Shown piece by piece: positions 24,172-34,707 of a stretch of 64,000 nt of DNA. The notes below the pieces were generated by a model. The model saw nothing but the letters and a program-made list of their open reading frames with translations. It made no database searches and was not told the DNA's origin. Both the position numbers and the translations under genes were made by a program. How positions within the stretch are numbered: position 1 is the first letter of the stretch; every line of letters starts with the position of its first letter. Source of the stretch: Hsuehochloa calcarea (taxonomy: Eukaryota > Streptophyta > Magnoliopsida > Poales > Poaceae); assembly GCA_036346395.1 (NCBI GenBank), contig CM070601.1:5835383-5899382 (forward strand). The letters run 5' to 3'.

Positions 24172-25255
24172 TAGGGATGAAAACGGATCGGATAGTTTCC
24201 GACTGATCTGGACGAAAATGGATTCGGATTGTCTCGGATCGGATTTTTCTTGTATAATTTTCGGATCGGAAACGAATTCAGATTTTTTTGTCGGAAACGG
24301 AAACGAATACGGTTGGCATGCTATCCGGTGGATACGGATATCTGGATTTCGGCCCAAAGAAGAGGATTTCGGCCCAAAAGAGAAAATGAGATTTTAATTG
24401 ATGTTCGAATTTCAAAAAATGTAACAAATCAAATAGCATTTTAGAAAATAGCAAATAGAGTTTAAAAAAAATTCTAGAAAAAATCACAAAAATTCCTTGA
24501 ATTATTTTGAACTTAATAAAATTAATTCCAAGTTAAAGTTGGTTTTTATTTTTGCATATAAATTATTTTTAATTTTTGAAAAATAAGAAAAAAACCTTTT
24601 TTAAATCCAAAAAATTCAAGAAATTAATTACTTTTTCCATTTAACTTTAAATCCAATAAAATCCCATAAATCTCAATAAATTTTATTTTTGACATTGAAA
24701 ACTAGGAAACTAAATAATTGAATTTATTTTATTTTATTTTTCTTTTTAACCAAGAAAACTATTTTATATCTCAGAAAATCAAATAAAATAATAACTTTAT
24801 TAATATTATTTTTGTAACATACTTTGGGATGTTACAGTTATTTGTGTATAGATTAACCATCCAGCCTGATTAATGTTATTGTGAACTAAGTTTTATGTAT
24901 GTGATGGACTAAGTGTGAATGTGTGATGACTTGTAACTTTGTGAGCTATGGTTTATGAGCTAAATATAGTAAACTAAGTGTTATATTTGTGATAAACTAG
25001 TTAATGCAGCTTGCTAGTGCCAATGTTATGTGTGGTTGCTGAAAATATGAACAATTCATAAATGTTTGCATTAAATAAACAAGTTATATGTTTTTGTTAA
25101 TTTCTGGCATACAATTTAAGGGGTTTTCATGTTCCAAAAAATATCAGTGACCGTATTCGTTTCAATTCGTATTCGCTCCGTATTCGTATTCGATATTATT
25201 CGTATCTGTATTCGTATTTGGAGTATTCGTATTCGTATCCGGATCCAAAAAAAAA
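24172..25255. mobile_element. Non-autonomous hAT-type element, right end damaged
   Basis: The left end TAGGGATGAAAACGG matches the Ac/hAT terminal motif. Subterminal sequence is rich in GGATCGGAT and GAAACGAATACGG. The right part (25150-25250) carries the reverse complements (CGTATTCGTATTCG, ATCCGGATCC). The core is A/T-rich and non-coding. No clean right terminus or 8-bp duplication could be found, so the right boundary is approximate. Confidence 0.65.
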
Positions 25256-25379
25256 TGAAAACAAATATTGCTTTACGCAGCGTTGGTAATAGGTGGGTAT
25301 GACCACCATCAAATATAAGCATGAAGGTGGAGATAGCATCTGTTTTTATTAATTATTGCACAATTAATCTCTTTAAAAA

Positions 25380-25960
25380 TATAATTTGGTTAAAATGCTA
25401 AGTGATAGGATTTTCTAATATCTGTATTTGTAAATATTGCTTTACGCAAATAAAAGAATCTGAGCCATCCTTGTTACACCTTGTATATATATTATTGCAT
25501 CTGTTGTGTTGATTCGCGAGCACGGTAGTTGTGCTCATCCTCGCTCTTTCCCCCAAACCCTCAGAAATAGGAACCCTGGAGCTGTCGACTGCAACAAGGA
25601 TCTAGAAGTTTGAAGACCCAGGAAACGTTGAAGCGTAGTTTAGTCCTTAGCTGTTCTAGTCTCACCCCAGTCTAGCTGACTCCGTCGGTTCTTGTGTGCC
25701 TCCTATATTGTCCGAGGTACTCGGATAATATCAGGCGTACACGGGCTCCCCAGTCACTTGCCTACGGTAAGATGTGCCCTCAGCTCTTTGCTTACGTTGT
25801 TGCTTCCGCTATCTTTTGTAATGTATTCATTTGATATGTTCGGCCCTTATTGTAAAAATTGACACAAAGCGGTCTATGTAAACTCTGATGTGTAAATTAA
25901 TTAATGAAATAATTTTACGACATGTATGGTTTGATTCAGCAATGTGTCTGTGAAGTGCTA
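25380..25960. repeat. Gypsy-LTR-like fragment, related to 40730-41230
   Basis: It shares phrases with 40730-41230 in the same order: CAAATAAAAGAA then CTGA, a GGCTCACGAGTACGG-type motif (here GATTCGCGAGCACGG), and CTATCTACTGATC then GAATAACACAG. The order resembles tails of grass Gypsy LTRs, which is an inference. It ends just before the NLR pseudogene. Confidence 0.5.
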
Positions 25961-25994
25961 TCTACTGATCCAGTGAATAACACAGTGATTTCAT

Positions 25995-27096
25995 GGAAGA
26001 AGAAATCCGAAGCCCTACGAAACAGAACTCCTCTTGACAAGTTTATTTATCTGTGGGTGTTGGATCTTGAAGGTTGGCAGAGCTACAACAGCCGAGGACA
26101 CCGGACCTGAGAAGCACACAAATAAGGCACATTGTGAAGCTCCCACGGTGTTTGGCACATCTGCTCATTGGTAGTGATGGAATTAATCCCGATGGAACAG
26201 CAGCAACAAAGATACCTGAGGTGAACAGGTGCCCCCTCCCCGCCTTTCTACACACACTGGCAACTGTTGATGTAAGTGAATTCTCTGCAAGGTTTGTAGC
26301 AGAGGTGCTTCGTCGTCTACACAGCGTACAGGTGCTTGCAATAACGTGGTCTTCTCACCAGTGCACTGACAGAAGATACCAAGACGCTGTACGGTCATTC
26401 CTCAAATTCGAAGAATGGGACCTCGAGTCCCTGGCAATTCACTGTGGACTCGGTTGTTCCATGGAATTCCTGGTCTCCCACCTGTCTCGTCCGCCTAGGA
26501 GTCTATAGACATTTAAGGTAACAACCGGAAGATTTTTCACCGTTCCCCAATGGATCCAAGGGAACGTACATCTTTCTTTCTTGCAAATCACGGTTTGCAA
26601 ACCAGGGACAAATGATCTAAATATCCTCGGGGGCTTACCCATATTGGAGCGCCTTGTACTAGGCTTGGACTTCCTCCCAGGAGAAGCGATAGTAATTGAC
26701 GACGGTGTGGGGCTCCGTCGTCTCCAGAGATTCTCTGTCGACTGTCGGCTGCCATGGCTGACTTTCGAACGAGGAGCTATGCGGGAGATGACAGACCTTG
26801 AGCTGATAATCGACCAAACCCCGGCGAGCCAACAGAGCATGCCGTCAGGCATCGGCAACCTCCTGAGCCTCGAGCTTGTCGCCATTCGGTACCACGAGTG
26901 GAACCTCAACAGCTCCAGTGTGAAGGCGACTGTCGATGCCATGAGGAAACAAGTTGCCGAGCTCCATTACCCAGTCAAGCTTGTGATCAACGGCATCGAG
27001 GATGATGTGCAGGCGGTTCAGGAGGCGACGGAGAAGACAGCCGAAACTACTAGTGTAACTGAAGGTGAAGCAGGAAGCGAAGCCCAGCTGCCCTGA
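25995..27096 (+). pseudogene. NLR LRR-region pseudogene
   Basis: Similar to the C-terminal half of the intact NLR gene. It begins at FIYLWVLDLEGW (equivalent to residue 358 there), then loses about 70 residues with a frameshift near 26090. It resumes at DLRSTQIRHIVKLP, has an in-frame TAG at 26506-26508, and continues in the same frame through TGRFFTVPQWIQG and FLQITVCKPGTNDL to a stop at 27096 (EAGSEAQLP, matching EVGSEALIP). Only the LRR half is present: no winged-helix or N-terminal part. It could make a truncated LRR protein from an internal start but is most likely dead. Confidence 0.88.
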
Positions 27097-28370
27097 CAAG
27101 GGTAGTTCCCCTCGCCTTTCCCACCGACGCCTCCCCCAACACCGCCACCTCACCTCTCATCCCACCAACGCCGCCTTTCATCGTCCGCCGCCGCCTCCCC
27201 TCGTGCGCCCCGCCTCCCCAAGTGCGCCGCCACCTCTTCAGTTGCAGATCAAGGTAGTTATGGTGAATTGTGCAAAAGATCTGAATTTTATCATGGAATG
27301 ATTGGTCTCTTTATTGATATGTTGCTCTAATGATATAATCTCAACAAGATTTTGATTGTTCTTTCTGCCACATTGTTGTTGCTGCTGGTCTCTGATTTTA
27401 ACCGCAATCTTATGTAGTTAGCATCTGCACTGTGTTGCTCCGTTGGCTTCATGCAGTGAGCCCAGCAGTTAGTATATTTGATTCATACGCTGGAATCCCT
27501 GATATTGTATCAAAATGCCCTTCCTATCCATGTTCACTGATAGCATAATTGCTCACTGGTAGTATTATTGCTCATTGCCTATCATTGATACATCACACTT
27601 CTGATTGGGTATTGTGTATTTTTTGCAAGAAGTACAATATTATAGAAAATATTACCAGTACCAGCGGTACTGGTAATTCAACTGTAAGTAAGTACCTTTT
27701 CAACTATAAGAAATTCACAGATCTCACGGGAACAACATATTCAAAGGAGATGAGGCATCTGTGTCCGCAGAGAAACATCTGAGCTCCACAAAACTGAAAG
27801 AAATGGCTGGCAGTGACATATTTGCAGATGGGAAGGCCCCAACCAGAGAGTACCTAGGTGGAAACCGTAAGCCTCGAAGGTCTCGCCTCGGTGGAGAGAC
27901 ATCGTATATCGCATTCAATCGTGCAAAAGGCCATTCAATCGTGCAAAAGGCCTAGTTCATATGGTATATTTAGGCAAATGTACTTAAATGCTCCCCTCTC
28001 TAAATACATTGTGAGGGCAACAAGGTAAATATCTCTTCTTGCCCTCTATAAATAAAACTCTAAGGGCATGTAAGAGGGGGGAGTTCCCTCACGATGTCAT
28101 TCATACATTCAATACATCATTAACACACATTATGTTTTTGGCTCTTTACCCTTTCGGTTTTCTCTCAAGATAAAGGGTACTTCATACCCACTGTTTAGCA
28201 CTTTCTTACTACGGCAGTCATCTTTTGGGTGGTCATGCTGGGTTAGTACGTTCGATATATGTAAGCTACTAAGATAAAATTGTCAGATAATTTGCTCGAT
28301 TGGTCATGCCGTATGGTATGTTATTTGCAAGGTCATGTCAGATATCAATAATTTGCTCGATTGGTCATGC
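27097..28370. other. Intergenic with LTR-like sequence and a 20-bp tandem duplication
   Basis: A C-rich stretch (27110-27230) is followed by A/T-rich sequence. A perfect 20-bp duplication of CATTCAATCGTGCAAAAGGC occupies 27912-27951. From about 27960 to 28260 the composition and a TCTATAAATA box (28047) look like an LTR, but no partner was found. The segment 28283-28345 resembles 23035-23100 next to another NLR fragment. Confidence 0.45.
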
Positions 28371-28618
28371 CTTGTCACGGCAGCTGGCCTTCACTTTCAG
28401 CTTCACGGCGAGTCTCACTCTTGTTGTCTCCTCAAGGAATGCTTCCAGGTCCCCCTCGACGCCGTTGTTCACGAGGTTCACCGTGTAGAGCTCAGTGACT
28501 TACCTCCTCACGGCGCCTTCGGTCGCCTTGACGACGTGGCTGTTGATGTACCACGGGTCGTAGCGGAGGGCGGCCTGCTCAAGGCTGAAGAGGTTGCCGA
28601 TGCCTGACAGAACGCTCT
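28371..28618 (-). pseudogene. NLR C-terminal fragment, inverted
   Basis: On the minus strand it reads SVLSGIGNLFSLEQAALRYD, then INSHVVKATEGAVRR, an in-frame TAA (28500-28502), VTELYTVNLVNNGVEGDL and EETTRVR. This parallels the last 80 residues of the other NLR copies (SGIGNL, RYHEWNLNSSSVKATVDAMRK, NGIEDDVQ). It is the only copy in the opposite orientation and is more diverged than the other two fragments. Confidence 0.8.
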
Positions 28619-29008
28619 CCTTGCTCGCAAGCGCCTTGCCGGCTACCCCCGGCGAGGACGCCTGTGGAGACCGCCGCGACGGCTTCCCGCGCGCGCACGA
28701 CCAAGAGGCTCGATTTGGGCCATAAGGTTGTCAGGCTAATGGTGCCAGGCCAGATCAAGCTACCCTTGATCTCTCTTTACTGCTCGTGGGTGGCCCGGCC
28801 CGACCAGGGTTAGGCTGGGGTCTTGATTTCTGCCACGAAAAACCCCGCTGAATGCAATTGAATATTAATTTTTTATTCAAGAAAATAAAATAAAATGATG
28901 TTTTTAAATTGGGAAAAATCAGTTTTCGTGCCAGGCTCGGGCCTACCCGTCCGAGGCCGACCTACCACGTTCAGCCCGAAGTCCTGCACGACCTGTCGTT
29001 TGAACAGG
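28619..29008. other. Intergenic, GC-variable, no gene seen
   Basis: Contains GGCCCGGCCCGACC and GCCAGGCTCGGGCC runs, reminiscent of small non-autonomous transposons. No inverted ends were confirmed. Confidence 0.35.
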
Positions 29009-29098
29009 TCTAATATGGTCTATTGTTATATTTTGCTTGTATTAGCTTTTTGTAAACATTGTATTCATATGTGGGCCCAAGTGAGAGGGAACCACACC

Positions 29099-29669
29099 TA
29101 GGGATGGCAATTGTGCCCGATTACCCGCGTGCCCGCGGGCGAATACCCTAATAGAGGCGGGTATGGGCGTCTTTCTTTGCCCACGGGTATGAAAACGGAC
29201 ACAATTCCTTACCCATCGGGTAAACGGGTATGGGTATGGGTAAGCTCCACTGCGTGCGCTTCGCCCGATTACCCGTAATCTACCCACATGTGTAAGAAAC
29301 TATGTCAATTTGTATTTGTATTTTATTTGTTAAACTTGATTAGTTGTCTTGTCGAACATGATATGTGAATTGTGATGAACTTTATTAGTTGTTGAATGTG
29401 TGATGCACCATTGATGTGTGAATTATGATGAACTTGATCTATGCATTGCTCGTGGGTAACGAGCATGTACGCGGGCGATGGGTACCCACGGGCGGCGATG
29501 TATTATTCAGCGGAGTAGCGGGTATGCCGCGGGCGGCGGTACCATGAGGCGGCAGTATGGCGAGGTTTTTCGCCGTCGTCGTCATGTGGGTATACCGTGG
29601 GGAATTCGGTCAGTCGCAGTGCGGGTATGGGCGAGCACTACCGTGCCGCGCGCGCCGATGCCATCCCTA
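29099..29669. mobile_element. Small non-autonomous hAT element with perfect 8-bp target duplication
   Basis: Terminal inverted repeats TAGGGATGGCA and TGCCATCCCTA bound a 571-bp non-coding element. The 8-bp duplication ACCACACC is at 29091-29098 and 29670-29677. The second copy of the host repeat (62616-62632) has one uninterrupted GCCACACCACATATC, which is an empty site. Subterminal regions are rich in ACCCGC and GCGGGTATGGG repeats. Confidence 0.95.
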
Positions 29670-29849
29670 ACCACACCACATATCATGGGAGGACAGAGGA
29701 GAGGGGAAGAGACAGGGACGAGGGAGAAAAGTAAAAAAAAGAGAGAGAGAGAGAAGGTGATTCAGATGGCTATTTCAATTTTTGTACACATTTTTTTTTA
29801 TTTTGAATATATTTTGGTTTTGTACTAAAATATAACTACAAGTTTTCGG

Positions 29850-30210
29850 GTTTGTTTGTACACAAATTACTCGCACAAGGTTTTTTGTTTGCACAAAATT
29901 TGTTCATACATGTTTTTTTTGTTTGTGCAAAATTATTCGTACACAATTTTTTTGTTTGTACAAGAAAAAATATTTGTTTCGTACATGACTTTCTTGTTTT
30001 TGCAAGTTTAATTTGTTCGTACAAAATGGTTCTTACACACAAAAAATTGTTCGTGCCAGGTTCTTTGTTTGTACAAGCATAATTTGTTTTTGCAAAATTG
30101 TAAAATGACGCACTTATTTTATTTCTACGAAAATTTTGTTTGTGCAAGTTTAACTTGTTTGTATAATTTGTTCGCACACGATGTTTTGTTAGTACCCGAA
30201 AATTTTGTTG
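29850..30210 (+). repeat. Degenerate array of TTTGTTTGTACAA words
   Basis: About 15-20 imperfect copies of TTTGTTTGTACAAG or TTGTTCGTACAAAA occur at irregular 20-30-bp spacing. The core TTGTACAA is palindromic. The matching array at 62780-63120 keeps the same order of variants, so the array predates the duplication. Confidence 0.75.
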
Positions 30211-31156
30211 ATACACCCATGAATGATCATGAACATGATCGATTGGTTCCCCATCTTCACGAACTGGGAAGAAAAAAATGCTAGAAATTGCAGGAAAAAA
30301 ATCACGATAAATTACAAGGAGAAAATTGCAAGAAATTGTACTTCCAAATGATTTTTTTCATCTTGAAGAATTTGCAAGTTGTTGGATTTTCCAATTTCGG
30401 ATTTGATCTTCATTAAATTTTGCCCAACTTAATCTTTACATGAACCATACTCAATAATATTTAAAAAACCAATCTTTACATGAACCTAAATGTGCAGATT
30501 TTGAACATTCTCCCGGTTCAATTTTTCACTAAAAATCGAAGAATTTTCCTGTTCAAATTTTGAACATTCTCTCGGGTTCAAACTTTTGATTACTTGGGTC
30601 ATTTTCCTGATCAGATTTTCAAAATTTCCCTGATTCAAAAAGCATTTTGATTCAATAACATTTTGGTTCAATCATCAACATGAAAAATATGGAAAATTTG
30701 AGCAACTTACATAATAATTTTGCTACAATCCATTGGATTTTTTTTGCACCTGCTTATCACAAATTGCACAAAAATAATTTACACGATTGCTCATCTCCCC
30801 TAGCTTAGCCGAGCCACAACACTAGCTAGAACCAAAAATTCTGGAACACATGAAGAAAATCGGACAAAAAAGAGAGGTAAAAATCATTCACGTGCGCGCC
30901 CAAAGGCAATGAAGAAGCCAGATCCCACCGTACCCCACTGCGCGACGCCGTCGGATTCGACCGCCTCCCACCTCCACGTCCACCATTCTCCATGCTCCGT
31001 CAGTCAGGTGGAGATATCAGATAGATGGCTCGGTGGAGGAGGTAGATTCGCCACCGCTGCCTTGCCGTTCGCACGGTCACCGCCGTGTCGGTGGCCGAGA
31101 CGGGGAGGGAGACAGAAGATGGAGAAGTGACTGGTGCGAGAGAGACTGATAAGAGA

Positions 31157-31440
31157 GGAATTTTTTTTGAAATAATATTATTTTAAAATAAATTTAAAAA
31201 AATAAATTTTTTTTTTTTACAAAACTAGACTACTGTTATCATTTGAAATGACGAAAGGGCCATGCTGCCATTCCAAATGGCAACAGTGTCATTTGAAATG
31301 GCGAAAGAGCCATGTCGCCATTCCAAATGACGACAGCAGCCTAAGCAATGACGATAGTAGGTTAGAACAGTGCAGACATATCTCTATCACCAGTTGAAAT
31401 GGCGATAGGGCGTATCGCCACTCCCACTTGCGACAGGGAC
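31157..31440. repeat. Left terminal inverted region of the MULE
   Basis: An A/T-rich end is followed by five to six words of the CATTTGAAATGGCGA / TCGCCATTCCAAATG type. It pairs with 35930-36313 on the opposite strand. Confidence 0.8.
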
Positions 31441-33112
31441 CTCTGTTTATTTTTTACTTCCATTTTCGACCACATATTTTGTGGACAAGTCACAATGATA
31501 TTGCAGAACACTTATCGCAACGTCCTCACATATTTTGTCGACAAATCACGCTGATATTACAAACCATTCAGCACAACGTCATCACCCAATTTTTCAACAA
31601 ATCAAAGTAATATTTAAAGCATTAGACACCACAAATTTTAACAAGACAAACCTTTCACGTGGCCGCGACCTCAACACCCGCCAGGTCGACCTCGTCTGGT
31701 GGGCCAGTCGGATGAGGTCCCTACAGCGACGTCCGGACTGCCGATGTGTCATTCGTCTTATGGATTTTTCGTAGGGCATTTCCTGAAGGTGTGCCCAAAC
31801 TCCTTACAAATGGATCACTTTTTCGTACAACGTCCGTCTTCTTCTTGATCCATGCCGTTATTGATATGTCGTACCTATCATCGGCCAACATTTTCCTTCA
31901 ACCTATCAATGTCCACGGCTCAGATAAGTTGCTCCCAAGTTGGATGGCCAGTGAAATTGCTAATCACGCGCATAACCATACAGCTCTGCACTCCAGGTTT
32001 CCATCACCTCCTCCATGTTGACATAATCAAACAGATACTGGCCAGGATGGTGCGCCACCGTCGAACATGCGACCATGACATGTGAGTATGGCCTATGTAG
32101 AAGATGTTTGTTGCAAGTGCATATGCAACTAGCGTGGTGTAGCCTACACTCGTGGGTGATCCTCTCGCGGTTTGTCCTGTGGTGTCCTTTATCCCTACAC
32201 TGTATCTTGAAGTGAAGCTCTCTTGTGACCATCTTGAATGCCCAGTGCATCTCACCCTTCTTGTTCTTCTCCCCCATGTATTTGGTGATCATAGCAGAGT
32301 ACAGTACTCTGTCATTTGTCATGGCGAGCAATGTGTTATTTCTTCTGTTAACAAAGTAATTTGTGGTGCCGCGGAGAATTGCCTCTATAATACCAACCAA
32401 ATGGAGGCACCTTGCGCCGTGCATGACCCAATTGTACACCTCGGATAGATTAGATGTCATGATACCATATCGAGCATCACCCCTGTCGTGTAGCAGCAAC
32501 TACTTCTCCTTAGACTCATGCTCAATCCATTATGAGAAGCATTTCACTTGCTCCCCTGTCTTCCTCGCCACACTAGGACCATCTATAGGTAGTTGTGGCA
32601 ATGCTTCGGGGGCCTAGTTAGCGCTTGTAGCGGTATTCTTTGCTGCCTCCTTTACGTGCATCCAGGTGCCTTATCCGAATCTTAGAGTCGTCAAACTTTC
32701 GTTCTTGGTTACATTTGCACCGCTTGAACAGATTCATCAAGTTCTTATTGTGGTATTGCTTATAGAAGTTTGCACCCAAGTACCTCATGCACCACCTGCT
32801 CTGCAGATCCACCCATAGAAGTGGTTCGTTCTCTCCATGCTGTAGATGAGTTATTGCACTCAACAGGGCCGCATGCCGATCATGTACGACGCATATGTTA
32901 GGATAGTAATGTACAACAGAGTTCCTCAAATTCCTCAGGAACCACAACTGGTTGTCCGTATTCTCGCTTTCAACGAATGCGAATGCCACTAGAAAAACTT
33001 GATTGTTCCTGCTCGTTGCATTTCAGTCAGTATCTGGTCCTTGTACTTTCCAGTCAGGAATGTGTCATCCACACACAAGGTTGGACTGCAGTGCTTGAAT
33101 GCATTGATGCAT

Positions 33113-33266
33113 AGACCAAAGGCAAAGAATACTCGCTTCAATACCCTCTTATTGCCCCACTTCGGATATGTGGAATCTTGAATGTCGACAGACCAAAGGC
33201 AAAGAATGCTCGCTTCAATACCCTCTTATTGCCCCACTTCGGATATGTGGAATCTTGAATGTCGAC
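33113..33266. repeat. 77-bp tandem duplication inside the transposase relic
   Basis: AGACCAAAGGCAAAGAAT begins at 33113 and again at 33190. The two 77-bp units are nearly identical. Because 77 is not divisible by three, the duplication shifts the reading frame. Confidence 0.92.
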
Positions 33267-33599
33267 ATAAGTGCCGGGATTCTTGTCTTGTATGACTCGG
33301 AGTTGGCCAGGGAGATTGCGGTAAGAGTCCTCGAACATACTGAACATTGATTACAATGCCTTCTGTTTTGCCCTTCACCCCTCGGCATAGCTGATTGTGC
33401 ACTGGAACCTTGCCTCAATTGCCCGAATGATGGATCGTTGCTCAAAATCTAGATTATCCACGATATCACTGTACATGATGTTCACGCTGAAGTCTAATGA
33501 CAGGTTCTTGTGGGACTACACTGACTCAGCGACAACACATGTGTGAGGGACCACTATAGAGCATTTCTAGTAGGTGTCTCACTTAGGCTGAAATATGTG

Positions 33600-33849
33600 T
33601 GTAATACCCCGGGCTGCTCGTAGTGTGGCCCATGTGGCCCATGAGGAATTGTGTGGTGAGATTAGTCCCACATTGCTTGTCTCAAGTGAGTTGTAGTAGT
33701 ATATAATGTCTGTTGGATCCAAACGTAGCACCTCCGGGTTAACCCTTTTACACGAAGCGAGGACGAAAGTGTAAGTGGGGTGCTATGTGTGGGCGGATCC
33801 GCCCCACGGTGGGCTGGGCATTGAGCCGATTTTGGGTCAGGGTGTTACA
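33600..33849. mobile_element. TRIM-like solo LTR inserted in the transposase relic
   Basis: A 250-bp unit runs from TGTAATACCCC to GGGTGTTACA with TG...CA ends. The flanking 5-mers ATGTG and GTGTG are a target duplication with one mismatch, and joining the flanks restores the transposase alignment. Internal text includes GAAGCGAGGACGAAAGTG and GGGTTAACCC. Small TRIM/SMART elements of plants have this size and ends; the exact family is not assigned. Confidence 0.75.
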
Positions 33850-34707
33850 GTGTGCACTCACCAAAGGCATTCCTTTATGTTGCACTTCACATCATAGCAT
33901 CTTAGGTTAGACTTGACAACTGTGAATGTATGCCACACCGATAAGGCCAAGAATTTGACCACCTTTTGCACAACCTCCTTGTATTTGTACATAGCTCCTT
34001 GCATGACCTCGCTTTGGTCGTACTCCCACGGCACACGAGAGCCTTCGTTAATGACAAGGTTGACGAACTGGTATGTGTTCCACTAAGATAGAACCGTATG
34101 CTATTCCATAACATCCTCGTCGTCGTATCCTTCATCTTATGACAATGTCATGTAGTCCTGGTCTTCGAGATCCATCCTTTAGACTAGAGCTTCCAACTCC
34201 TCACCCACGTCGGCAAGTCCACTAGCATGCCTGACTGAAGGAGCCCCTTCCACATGGTCTTCATCGATAGGATCAACAATTCCTGGACCTTGACCATTGT
34301 GTGCTGTTGTCTTTGTCGAGTCCCGTCTTCTTCTTCAGCATCACCATCCTTTTCATGTTCAGCTACCGATGCAGGAGTGGACTTGGCATATGCCTAGGCC
34401 AAAAAGACCAAATCCCACCGTTCTTCCCTCGCCCTACGTACATATGACTACCACGACCTTATTCCCTTGATCTACACTAACTCTCAATATGTACCTTGTT
34501 GTGCTCGGTTGGCAAGGCAACTCAATCTCAAATCATACACAATATGGTCCAAATCAAATATGTAGAACAACCACTGTATCATAGCACCCCATGTACGCTG
34601 CTCTAGTCTTGTTAAGGTCACGGTCGTCGATTGAAAATGACACAAATCAATCCTCTCAGGAGCCTCAAGAATAGTCCCCTGACCGTAGTAAATTTTAAAA
34701 TTGGTAG

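Larger units (their letters stand above)
29009..31147 (+). repeat. Long dispersed repeat, copy 1 (interrupted)
   Basis: Aligns in the same orientation with 62537-64000: the shared start CTAATATGGTCTATTG, a common A/G-rich section near 29700, a long array of TTTGTTTGTACAAG-like words (29850-30200), and a common section with GATCATGAACATGATCGATTGG. The shared GC-rich tail has GCGCGACGCCGTCGGAT. An hAT element (29099-29669) interrupts this copy only. The tail ends at the target site of the Mutator-like element. Neither copy encodes a protein I recognise. Confidence 0.85.
31960..34160 (-). pseudogene. MULE (MuDR-type) transposase, decayed
   Basis: Minus-strand pieces appear in order. The N-terminal MuDR DNA-binding region lies near 34100-33850 (INEGSRVPWEYDQSEVMQG, then VKFLALSVWHTFTVVKSNLR). 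A middle region at 33347-33138 has MFEDSYRNLPGQLRVIQDKN. The catalytic core follows: CVDDTFLTGKYK (first Asp) near 33070, and AFAFVESENTDNQLWFLRNL and VVHDRHAALLSAI (second Asp) in 32989-32618. A C-terminal SWIM-type zinc motif (CTCNKH, then YSH) is in 32499-31960. Frameshifts, in-frame stops, a 77-bp tandem duplication and a TRIM-like LTR insertion (33600-33849) inactivate it. It would have cut and moved MULEs in the nucleus. Confidence 0.88.

Noticed and set aside
24172..25255. 8-bp target duplication for the larger hAT element
   Set aside because: The left flank GCTAAAGC is not repeated at any plausible right end. The right terminus appears lost.
29836..30216. 126-residue minus-strand ORF rich in Asn, Lys and Thr
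   Set aside because: It is a translation of the TTTGTTTGTACAA array; its repeats mirror the DNA repeats.
33600..33849. Cassandra-type element with a 5S rRNA-like promoter
   Set aside because: GGATCC, CTCCG and GTTAA occur in a 5S-like order, but the conserved box is too diverged to claim. It is kept as a generic TRIM-like solo LTR.
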